DNA from: Armatimonadota bacterium
GTDB taxonomy: Bacteria > Armatimonadota > Zipacnadia > Zipacnadales > FEN-943
Reading direction: 5' to 3'
Assembly: GCA_029777735.1 (NCBI GenBank)
Contig: JAKORR010000035.1
Span: 1-12,473, forward strand
DNA length: 12,473 nucleotides
Shown here: positions 1 through 6,097 of the stretch, piece after piece
Position numbering within the stretch: position 1 is the stretch's first letter
Layout of the letters: every line of letters starts with the position of its first letter
The notes under the pieces: generated by a model
Database searches by the model: none
Seen by the model: only the letters and a program-made list of their open reading frames with translations
What the model was told of the DNA's origin: nothing
Translations under genes and position numbers: made by a program

Positions 1-11
1 CCCGTGCACAT
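1..11 (-). CDS. Start of a further minus-strand gene, cut by the window edge
   Basis: Only the first codons are inside the window: ATG at 11-9, then TGC and ACG (Met-Cys-Thr). The call rests on a strong Shine-Dalgarno, AAGGAGG at 23-17, five bases before the ATG, and on the orientation, which matches all the other genes. It would be the next gene after the NagB-like gene, separated by about 270 bp, so it may be a separate transcription unit. Nothing can be said about its product. A chance match is possible because so little coding sequence is seen. Confidence 0.5.
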
Positions 12-51
12 CGGCCCCTCCTTTTCCCTCGGAAAGCAGTCGGACCGTGCC

Positions 52-57
52 TGTCAA
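52..57 (-). promoter_or_regulatory. Possible -35 box (TTGACA)
   Basis: The minus strand reads TTGACA at 57-52, an exact sigma-70 -35 consensus, about 40 bp upstream of the probable gene start at base 11. At 17-bp spacing the -10 position reads TTCCGA, a poor match, so this is at best half a promoter and may be chance. Confidence 0.15.
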
Positions 58-103
58 CGATGCCCCATGCCAGCTGGAGACACGGGAAGCCGCCTTACTG
101 CTC

Positions 104-138
104 GACGTCGCTTAGAGACGTCAGACCCTTGGCAAGGG
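104..138. promoter_or_regulatory. Cluster of palindromes, candidate operator
   Basis: GACGTC occurs at 104-109 and again at 117-122, seven bases apart; being self-complementary, the pair forms both a direct and an inverted repeat. Immediately beside it, CCCTTG at 126-131 and CAAGGG at 133-138 form a perfect inverted repeat around a single base. The cluster lies about 95-130 bp upstream of the probable gene start at base 11, where a regulator could bind. The role is inferred from symmetry and position only. Confidence 0.3.
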
Positions 139-281
139 CATTGGGTGGGTTTGAAGGGAGCGGCAGTAGCGAGACGCAGGGAAGCCTTCTCTGTGCTCGC
201 GGGAGCCCACCAAGGCCCAAATCAGGAAGACGCAAGCCGGATGATGCTCGCCCTAGCGGCGGCGCGCACTTCGACAGGGCC

Positions 282-1208
282 TCATGCCCCGGCGGCAGGA
301 TCCGAGTACACCGGCTCCAGGTCATCGGCCACAGCACCAACGAGGGTGTAGTCCGTAGGCGCAAGCTGCAGGATGCTACCGGGTACCCACTGGTTGACGG
401 GTCCAAAGGCGACGAGGCGGCCGATGAAGCGCTGCCAGCTTACACCGCCTAGGTTAACGTTCAACCAGAAGGAGCGAAGCCTCGCCCCCAGGATCTCTGC
501 TGGGCCGATGGTCACGGCCCTGGGCGGCACCACTGACCAGTCGCCTCCATGGTGCAGGGCGGTTTGCATGATGGTCATAGGGTGCAACTCCACCAGACGC
601 GGCCCAGCCTGACAGAACTCATCGAGGTTGGAGAACTCATCGCCTAAGTGGGCTTCCCAGAAGGCGACATGCCCACACCAGCCAATGCCGCCGTAGCACA
701 CGTCGGCCCCGCCGAGGTCCGCGATCTCCTGGCCGTAGTGGGTGATGTTTGCGGAGGAAGGGAAGTGTATCTGCTCGGCCGGCGGCCGCAGGTCAGCGTC
801 GATCTTTGAAAAGAACCGGTTCCACATGGCGTACTGGAAGGCCCCCCGCCAGTCGGCTGGTGCGGTATTGCCGTCCTGGTCGGCGAACTCATCCATATTG
901 AAGGTATGGACATGCCTCATGGGGATGCGCAGTTGGTTGATTATCGCTGCGGCCTTGTCGTACTGAGCCATGGGGCCGGCGGGCAGAATCGCTACGAAGC
1001 GGCGGCATTCCTCGGCGGCAACTTGGATGCGCTGGACTATGTCCAGCGCGAAGGCCAGGAAGAAGCTGTCGGTGTCCTCGATCACCCGGACGTGGAACTG
1101 CGGATTGGGGTGATTGCACAGGTCAGCCCGGCGGATGGCTCGCACCCGCGCGCAGACCTCCTGATCGCGAAACGGGATAAACCGCGCGAGCTCGAAGGCA
1201 AAGGACAT
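282..1208 (-). CDS. NagB-fold protein (glucosamine-6-phosphate deaminase-like) with altered active site
   Basis: This 308-aa protein belongs by its motifs to the glucosamine-6-phosphate deaminase/isomerase fold, a cytoplasmic family whose classic members convert GlcN-6-P to fructose-6-P and ammonia. FNMDEF at 103-108 matches the FNMDEY signature, with D106 in the position of the enolising Asp. GGIGWCGHVAF at 173-183 matches the GGVGNDGHIAF signature: His180 and Glu185 are kept, but the Asp two residues before the His is Cys178. The phosphate loop (LPTGGTP in E. coli NagB) reads LPAGPMAQ at 75-82, and the region of the phosphate-binding Lys near the C-terminus reads GGVSW (254-258). The substrate may therefore not be a 6-phosphosugar. 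It is about 40 residues longer than E. coli NagB. The ATG at 1208 is chosen for its AGAAGG (1222-1217), 8 bases upstream; the frame stays open to 1622 but that part overlaps the preceding gene. It is last in a four-gene run, 40 bp after the oxidoreductase. Confidence 0.85.
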   Translation of the reverse strand: MSFAFELARFIPFRDQEVCARVRAIRRADLCNHPNPQFHVRVIEDTDSFFLAFALDIVQRIQVAAEECRRFVAILPAGPMAQYDKAAAIINQLRIPMRHVHTFNMDEFADQDGNTAPADWRGAFQYAMWNRFFSKIDADLRPPAEQIHFPSSANITHYGQEIADLGGADVCYGGIGWCGHVAFWEAHLGDEFSNLDEFCQAGPRLVELHPMTIMQTALHHGGDWSVVPPRAVTIGPAEILGARLRSFWLNVNLGGVSWQRFIGRLVAFGPVNQWVPGSILQLAPTDYTLVGAVADDLEPVYSDPAAGA

Positions 1209-1248
1209 GCAGAGCACCTTCTGTCTGAGATATCGGTCAGCTTGGACA

Positions 1249-2244
1249 TCAGACCCTGACGAGTTCGTGTGTCTCGCCGGCCCGCAACACCGCCAGGGCA
1301 ATCTCAAGTGCCTTGATTCCCTCGACACCGCCGGTGACAGGCTCGCGCCCCTCCCTGACGCAGTGGACAAAATGTGCCATCTGGCGGTCGAACCAGTCTT
1401 GCCCGGTGGTGACCTCGAAGGGAACGGCCTCAGACTCTCCCTCGGTGTTGATGACGTATAGGTTGCCGTCCTCGCTAGAAGCAGGGAAGCAAAGGGCGCC
1501 GTCGGGCCCGATGACGTCCTGTGTCGGAGGCACGTGGCAGTTGGGCCCGGGCAGGCCCCAGGACCAGCTTCGGACGATCTCATCACCGGACTGGAAGTGG
1601 ACGATGGCGGTTCCAGTATCAAGCGCCGTGGAATGCTCGCTGAACCTGGTCAGGCTGCCTAAGGCCCACTTGGCTTCGCCAAAGATGGACCGGGCAAAGT
1701 CGTAATCATGCACGCAGCCGTCGAGAAAGGGCCCGCCTCCCTTGTGGGCGTCCACGAACCAGCGCAGCGGCGGGACGCGGATGGCGATGGAATGGCGCCA
1801 AATTACGGGGCGCCCAAGCCGTCCACTGGCTATGATCTCACGCAGCGCCAACCACTCTGGCGAGAAGTGACGCACGAAGCCAACCATGAAGCGTACTCCA
1901 GCAGTCTCGCAGGCGGTGGTCATCCGGGCAGCGTCTTCCACCGTCATCGCGATTGGCTTTTCACACAGAACGTGCTTGCCCGCAGCCGCCGCCGCGCACA
2001 CAACCTCCGCATGCAGAAAGGTAGGCACGCAGACCACAACCGCCTCCACCTCGGGCATGGCCAGCAACTCATGGTAGTCGGCCACCCACTGGGAGACGCC
2101 GTGCTTCTCGGCTCGGAGTTGTGCGGCCTCCGTGTTCACGTCCGCCACGCACACAAGCCGAGTCTCCGGCAGCTTCGACAGGGCCTGCAAGTGGCTCTCG
2201 CTGATGCGCCCACAACCGATAACGCCGAAACCGATCTCGCTCAT
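1249..2244 (-). CDS. Gfo/Idh/MocA family NAD(P)-dependent oxidoreductase
   Basis: A 331-aa cytoplasmic sugar or cyclitol dehydrogenase of full family length. Residues 5-17 carry the Rossmann nucleotide loop (GVIGCGRIS). EKP at 95-97 is the family signature, with Lys96 the expected catalytic lysine. GGGPFLDGCVHDYD at 169-182 is the C-terminal domain motif, with Asp175, His179 and Asp180 in the usual substrate and catalytic positions, so it should be active. The acidic residue after beta-strand 2 (VADVN, 33-37) suggests NAD preference. The ATG at 2244 is preceded by GAGGAG with a 7-base spacer. It lies 64 bp after the aldehyde dehydrogenase and 40 bp before the NagB-like gene. In this context it could oxidise the C1 or another hydroxyl of a free sugar to feed the dehydratase. 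The exact substrate cannot be read from the sequence. Confidence 0.93.
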   Translation of the reverse strand: MSEIGFGVIGCGRISESHLQALSKLPETRLVCVADVNTEAAQLRAEKHGVSQWVADYHELLAMPEVEAVVVCVPTFLHAEVVCAAAAAGKHVLCEKPIAMTVEDAARMTTACETAGVRFMVGFVRHFSPEWLALREIIASGRLGRPVIWRHSIAIRVPPLRWFVDAHKGGGPFLDGCVHDYDFARSIFGEAKWALGSLTRFSEHSTALDTGTAIVHFQSGDEIVRSWSWGLPGPNCHVPPTQDVIGPDGALCFPASSEDGNLYVINTEGESEAVPFEVTTGQDWFDRQMAHFVHCVREGREPVTGGVEGIKALEIALAVLRAGETHELVRV

Positions 2245-2308
2245 AACATCACTCCTCGGAAGACCGTCAGGCCGTCGCTGCCGCCGTCCCGGCTCCCCGC
2301 AGCGGCAC

Positions 2309-3739
2309 TCACTTGCGCAGGCTCACGCGCTTGAGAGTGAGGTACTCCTCTAGGCTGTAGGACGAGCGGTCGAGGCCAACGCCGCTTTGCTTCAATCCAC
2401 TATGTGGCAGGTGCACCCCGAAGTGGGGCTCGTTCACACAGACGCTTCCGAACTGTAGCCCCTCGGCGGCACGGAGTGCCGTACTGAGGTTCATCGTGAA
2501 CACGTAGGCTGCCAGACCGTAAGGTGTATCATTGGATATAGCCAGGACGTCATCCTCATCCGTGTACCGGATCACAGGGAGAATCGGGCCAAAGATCTCC
2601 TGCTGAGCCACCCGCATGTCGGGGCGAACATCGCGCAGGATAGTCGGCTCGAAGAAATACCCGCGTTCGGGCTGCTGCGGTCTACGACCTCCGCAGACTA
2701 TCTGAGCGCCCGCTGCCACTGCCTCACCAACCAAGGTCAGCATATGCTCCCGCGCCTCTGCGGTGATGAGAGGCCCCATCAGCGGACCCTTAGCCTTACC
2801 ACTGCCTAGCTTGAACGCGGTCGCCCTCTCGGTGGCGAGCGTCAGGAAGTCCTCGTAGACGTCGGCGTGCACCAGGGCGCGGTTGGGCGCGACACAGATC
2901 TGGCCGGCGTTGCTGAACTTGAGATCCACTATGCGCTGAGCCGCGTCAGCCAGATCAGCGTCCGGATAGACGATGGCGGGCGCGTTGCCCCCCAGTTCCA
3001 GGGAAAAGTGTTTGATACTGGTCGCCGCCGTGGCCATGAGCTCCACCCCGGAGGCCGTGGAACCAATCATGGTTATCAGCGCAGGAAGGGGGCTTTGGAG
3101 CAGATGATTGGTGACGGCCCGGTCGTCACAGGCGATGATGTTGACCACGCCCGGAGGAAGGCCCGCCTCCCCCAGCAACTCCCCGGCGGCCAGAGTGGCC
3201 AGAGGGGTATGCCGGGAAGGCTTGATGACGGCGGTGCAGCCCGAGGCCAGCACAGGCCCAAGCTTGTAGCCCAGGTTCAGTAGGGGATAGTTCCAGGCCA
3301 GAAAGCCCACGACTATACCCAAGGGCTGGCGCAAGGTGTAGTGTAGAAAACGCCCAGTCGGGTCGTGGATGACATCTTGGCGCAGACGCTCGGCTTCCTC
3401 GAGAAAGTAGCGCAGAGAAGTCACCAGACAGGTTATCTCGTACGCGGCGGTTTCATAGGGCTTGCCCGCCTCGCGCACCAACAAGTCCGCCAGTCGTTCT
3501 CCTTCGTGCTCCAGCAGGGAAACGTAACGCAGGACTACAGCCTTGCGCTCCGCAGGGGGAGTCTGCGACCAGGGACCAAAGGCCTTCTCCGCGGCGGTGA
3601 GCGCCGCACGCACAGTGTCCTCATCGGCACTCGCCACCTCCGCAATAATCTCCTCGGTAGCAGGATCAACCACCGGAAACGAGTGTGCGGTACTGACGGG
3701 CAGACCATCGATGATGAGTGCGACGACATCCTTCGGCAT
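2309..3739 (-). CDS. NAD(P)-dependent aldehyde dehydrogenase
   Basis: A 476-aa aldehyde dehydrogenase of standard length that oxidises an aldehyde to a carboxylate in the cytoplasm. All key residues are present: Asn150 (AWNYP), Lys173 (VIKPS), the nucleotide-loop GSTASG at 226-231, the general base Glu248 (LELGG), the nucleophile Cys282 (NAGQIC) and Glu381 in the EIFGP motif. The overall pattern (PAIVYPDADL, then NAGQIC) resembles lactaldehyde/glycolaldehyde and succinate-semialdehyde dehydrogenases, but the substrate is not decided by sequence reading. It sits between the enolase-superfamily dehydratase (77 bp upstream) and the Gfo/Idh/MocA gene (64 bp downstream), so it probably removes the aldehyde produced when a keto-deoxy sugar acid is cleaved, or a semialdehyde intermediate. 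The ATG at 3739 has only a poor ribosome site (GGGGGAA). A perfect tandem 11-mer lies just upstream. Confidence 0.95.
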   Translation of the reverse strand: MPKDVVALIIDGLPVSTAHSFPVVDPATEEIIAEVASADEDTVRAALTAAEKAFGPWSQTPPAERKAVVLRYVSLLEHEGERLADLLVREAGKPYETAAYEITCLVTSLRYFLEEAERLRQDVIHDPTGRFLHYTLRQPLGIVVGFLAWNYPLLNLGYKLGPVLASGCTAVIKPSRHTPLATLAAGELLGEAGLPPGVVNIIACDDRAVTNHLLQSPLPALITMIGSTASGVELMATAATSIKHFSLELGGNAPAIVYPDADLADAAQRIVDLKFSNAGQICVAPNRALVHADVYEDFLTLATERATAFKLGSGKAKGPLMGPLITAEAREHMLTLVGEAVAAGAQIVCGGRRPQQPERGYFFEPTILRDVRPDMRVAQQEIFGPILPVIRYTDEDDVLAISNDTPYGLAAYVFTMNLSTALRAAEGLQFGSVCVNEPHFGVHLPHSGLKQSGVGLDRSSYSLEEYLTLKRVSLRK

Positions 3740-3760
3740 AGGTTATTCCCCCAGAACTGA

Positions 3761-3782
3761 GCAATATCTACGCAATATCTAC
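3761..3782. repeat. Perfect tandem 11-bp direct repeat upstream of the aldehyde dehydrogenase
   Basis: GCAATATCTAC occurs twice back to back (3761-3771 and 3772-3782), reading GTAGATATTGC twice on the coding strand. It is AT-rich against a GC-rich background and ends 22 bp upstream of the aldehyde dehydrogenase ATG. A unit of 11 bp is close to one helical turn, which would place two protein contacts on the same face of the DNA. It also supplies GATATT, a possible -10-like hexamer. It could instead be a simple slippage duplication. Confidence 0.4.
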
Positions 3783-3816
3783 TCGCGGGTCTCCGCCCCG
3801 GCCCCCGTATTCAAGT

Positions 3817-4947
3817 CTACTCGGCCCGGTACTGGCGCACAGCCTCGTGGTTCATTGCGATTCCTATCCCCGGGCGGGTTGGGATTCTGTAGTAGCCATC
3901 ACTCACGAGAAGCGGCTCGTCGGTGAGCTCATGGCGCCACGGCACATCGGTCATCTGGTGTTCCATTATGAGCAGATTGGGTATAGAAAGGCAAAGCTGT
4001 AAGGTGGCGGCGGTGGCGATGGGGCCTACCATATCATGCGGGGCCACCGGGATGTAGTAGGTATCGGCCAGGGCAGCAATCTTCTTGGTCTCCAGGATAC
4101 CACCGCTGCTCGCGACGTCGGGCATGATGATCCCGGCCGCCTGGTGCTCCAGAACCTCCCGGAACTGGTACCGCGTCGCCAGCGCCTCGCCTAGACACAA
4201 CGGCATGGCCAACTGGCGGGCCAACCTTGCCAGCGCCGGGACACTTGCAGAGGGAGTAGGGTCCTCGAGCCACATCAGCTGGTACGGCTCAAGAGCGCGA
4301 CCCAGACGGAGTGCCGAGGGAACGTCAAAGGCCCAGTGACAGTCAAGGGCAAGGTCTACGTCGGGGCCGAGGCGCTCACGTATGGCGGCCACGCTGGCCT
4401 CGACCTGCCGAATCTCGGCGTTGGTGATGTGCCGACTGAGATCGCGGCTGTGGCAACGGATGAGGGCAGGGCGTTCACCAAGGTACAGGAAGTCATCGAT
4501 ATCCAGCTTGAGCGCCGTCAAGCCGCGTGCAATAGCCTCCTCGGCCTTGGCGCAGTAGGCCTCGGGTGTCGGGTCCGCCCCCCGGAAGAACCCGTCGGCG
4601 TAGACGCGCACGCGGTCATGGCAGGCGCCTCCTAACAGTTGATAGATGGGCAGTCCGGCTACTTGGCCAGCGATGTCCCACAGGGCGATTTCGATGCCGC
4701 TGAGCGCGGCGATGGCGGCCCCGCGCCGAAAACACTGCTCCCACAAGCGCTCGATCTGCAGAGGGTCCTGCCCATGGATCCCTTCGCCGATCTGCTCTAT
4801 AGATTCCATGACGCCAGTAGCCTGGAAGGCCAGGGCCTCACCCACGCCCACGATACCTTCATCGGTCTGGACCTCAACGAACACCATCGGGAAACGTGGC
4901 CAATGCCGTCCCTTGATGGGTAGAGCTCTTACATCAGTGATCTTCAT
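3817..4947 (-). CDS. Enolase-superfamily (mandelate racemase/muconate lactonizing type) sugar-acid dehydratase
   Basis: A 376-aa enzyme expected to remove water from an aldonic acid, giving a 2-keto-3-deoxy acid, with Mg2+. After the alpha+beta capping domain (about 1-120), the barrel carries metal ligands Asp202 (LALDCHW), Glu228 (WLEDP) and Glu254 (LGEAL). Lys147 ends the second barrel strand. The Asp277 (MPDV) and His304 (APHD) pair supplies the second-side base, and Glu329 (LIMEH) is also in place. His204, two residues after the first metal ligand, is the arrangement known from D-galactonate dehydratase-type members. The substrate is not determined, and epimerase activity is possible because such families mix chemistries. 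The ATG at 4947 has a loosely spaced AAGG 11 bases upstream. It opens the four-gene run that continues with the aldehyde dehydrogenase, 77 bp downstream. Confidence 0.93.
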   Translation of the reverse strand: MKITDVRALPIKGRHWPRFPMVFVEVQTDEGIVGVGEALAFQATGVMESIEQIGEGIHGQDPLQIERLWEQCFRRGAAIAALSGIEIALWDIAGQVAGLPIYQLLGGACHDRVRVYADGFFRGADPTPEAYCAKAEEAIARGLTALKLDIDDFLYLGERPALIRCHSRDLSRHITNAEIRQVEASVAAIRERLGPDVDLALDCHWAFDVPSALRLGRALEPYQLMWLEDPTPSASVPALARLARQLAMPLCLGEALATRYQFREVLEHQAAGIIMPDVASSGGILETKKIAALADTYYIPVAPHDMVGPIATAATLQLCLSIPNLLIMEHQMTDVPWRHELTDEPLLVSDGYYRIPTRPGIGIAMNHEAVRQYRAE

Positions 4948-5046
4948 GTTCGCTCTCGCCTTGGGCCCCTAGGAAAAGCACAGGGGCGACTGCCTGCGCC
5001 AGGGCTGCAAGCCGCCTAGGGATTGACCCGAGCAATTAACTCCTGG

Positions 5047-5063
5047 AGCCTAGGCTGCTAGCA
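5047..5063. promoter_or_regulatory. Abutting palindromes, candidate operator
   Basis: AGCCTAGGCT at 5047-5056 is a perfect 10-bp palindrome, and TGCTAGCA at 5056-5063 is a perfect 8-bp palindrome sharing one base with it. Both are CTAG-centred. They sit about 100 bp upstream of the dehydratase start. Regulator binding is inferred from symmetry only. Confidence 0.3.
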
Positions 5064-5094
5064 CCTGACCTTTCGAACTTCGTCGCAGGTCAGG
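5064..5094 (-). terminator. Inverted repeat behind the kinase gene, weak terminator candidate
   Basis: CCTGACC at 5064-5070 pairs perfectly with GGTCAGG at 5088-5094 across a 17-base loop that itself contains TTCGAA. It begins 47 bp after the kinase stop codon on the coding strand. No T-tract follows, so it is not a classic intrinsic terminator; it may be a 3' hairpin or a regulator site. Confidence 0.25.
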
Positions 5095-5141
5095 CACGAC
5101 CTCCGATGCGAGATGACGTGCGCCCTTCCCACGGCTCGGCT

Positions 5142-6086
5142 CTAGGAGGGCACCTCCACCCCGCGGTGCCTCAGAAACCGAACTGTCTCAGCGAACCCCG
5201 GGATCCCGCGCCTCCCGCCTAGCTTAGAGCACTTGAGCGCAGCAGCCGCGGAAGCGAACTGCGCGCTAAGACGCAAGTCCCAACCGCGCAGCAGGGCAAC
5301 CAGATATGCACCGTGGAACACGTCGCCTGCCCCAGTGGTGTCGATTACCTCGACATCAAAGGCAGGTGTGTGGAACTGCTGGTCGCCGTCGAAGGTAAAG
5401 CATCCCTTTTCTCCTCGTGTCTCGACGATCACCTGCGGCCCGAAATCCAGGGCAGCGGATCCGGCGGCCCAGATATCCTCCTCTCCGGTCAAGGCCCGGC
5501 AAAAACCTGAGCCGCACACCAAGATGTCCACATGAGCCAGCAACTCGAGGGTTTGTACCGGCACGGACCGCTCCTCTGTGCGCCTACAGTCCAGGCAAAC
5601 CCGCCCGCCGGCTTCGTGCATCCACTGCGCCGCTTGCACCGCACAGTCGTGGTAGAACCCGTCTAGGTGCAGGAAAGAAGCCGAGGCAAAGTACGACCGA
5701 TCGAGGGACTCCACGGACAGATGCACTGTATGGAAGCGTTTTAAAACCGAGAACACGCGCTCCCCGGTCTGCTCGTGCACGTAGACACAGACCACCTGCG
5801 TCTCAGGTTCCTCTAGGGGAACGATGCGGCTGAGGTCAACGCCATACTCGGCCAGGAATCGCATCTTCAGCTCGCCAACGATGTCATTGCCCACGGTGCC
5901 GACGTAGCCCACCCGGGCTCCTAGCCGCGCCGCCGCCACACATGCTGTGCCCACAGGTCCACCACCGTCCAGACCGAAGTCCGTGACCCCTTGCGGAGCG
6001 TCCCACGTGGGCATCTCGCTTACCCGCATCAGCACGTCCAAAGTAGCCATGCCGAGTCCAGCAATATCGAGATTGGGTGTCTTCAC
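5142..6086 (-). CDS. PfkB/ribokinase-family carbohydrate kinase
   Basis: A 314-aa cytoplasmic ATP-dependent sugar kinase of normal family length. Residues 40-54 form the substrate-side glycine motif (DGGGPVGTACVAAAR), followed by GYVGTVGND (60-68), the first PfkB signature region. DTTGAGDVFHGAY at 249-261 is the second signature, with Asp255 the catalytic base and the GAGD anion hole. The substrate is unknown; the family includes ribo-, fructo-, KDG and tagatose-phosphate kinases. The start is GTG at 6086, four bases after the isomerase stop codon, with GGAG (6097-6094) inside the last isomerase codons at a 7-base spacing. An internal ATG at residue 13 would cut off the first beta-strand and is less likely. 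The tight junction suggests translational coupling, so the kinase probably phosphorylates the ketose made by the isomerase. Confidence 0.93.
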   Translation of the reverse strand: MKTPNLDIAGLGMATLDVLMRVSEMPTWDAPQGVTDFGLDGGGPVGTACVAAARLGARVGYVGTVGNDIVGELKMRFLAEYGVDLSRIVPLEEPETQVVCVYVHEQTGERVFSVLKRFHTVHLSVESLDRSYFASASFLHLDGFYHDCAVQAAQWMHEAGGRVCLDCRRTEERSVPVQTLELLAHVDILVCGSGFCRALTGEEDIWAAGSAALDFGPQVIVETRGEKGCFTFDGDQQFHTPAFDVEVIDTTGAGDVFHGAYLVALLRGWDLRLSAQFASAAAALKCSKLGGRRGIPGFAETVRFLRHRGVEVPS

Positions 6087-6097
6087 AGCGCTACTCC
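6087..6097 (-). promoter_or_regulatory. Ribosome site setting the GTG start of the kinase
   Basis: GGAG at 6097-6094 overlaps the last Glu codon of the isomerase, directly before its TAG stop (6093-6091). Seven bases separate it from the kinase GTG. This supports the GTG start over the downstream ATG and suggests ribosomes reinitiate after finishing the isomerase. Confidence 0.7.

Larger units (their letters stand above)
12..281. other. Intergenic stretch, no convincing gene
   Basis: This 270-bp stretch lies between the NagB-like stop codon and the probable gene start at base 11. Open frames on both strands here have low-complexity Arg/Ser/Pro-rich translations typical of non-coding frames in GC-rich DNA, and none has a good ribosome site. 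It holds two GACGTC palindromes and a CCCTTG/CAAGGG inverted repeat (listed separately), plus a TTGACA on the minus strand at 57-52 with no convincing -10 partner. No hairpin followed by a T-tract was found behind the NagB-like gene. Confidence 0.5.
4948..5141. other. Regulatory-looking gap between kinase and dehydratase
   Basis: This 194-bp gap has no gene. It contains CCTAGG three times (4968-4973, 5015-5020, 5049-5054), the perfect palindromes AGCCTAGGCT (5047-5056) and TGCTAGCA (5056-5063), and a 7-bp inverted repeat at 5064-5094. A short CCCCT/AGGGG inverted repeat (4966-4970 and 4982-4986) lies just upstream of the dehydratase ribosome site. The most AT-rich spot is around 5033-5040 (CAATTAAC), but no clear -35/-10 pair stands out. 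It is the likeliest place for a promoter and operator of the dehydratase run. Confidence 0.4.

Noticed and set aside
1209..1622. N-terminal extension of the NagB-like reading frame up to 1622
   Set aside because: The added 138 residues are Ser/Pro/Arg-rich and overlap the C-terminal coding part of the Gfo/Idh/MocA gene in another frame; the ATG at 1208 has a good ribosome site.
1708..2334. Plus-strand open frame of 208 codons
   Set aside because: It is antisense to the Gfo/Idh/MocA gene, whose motifs are clear; the shadow translation is His/Arg-rich without family signatures.
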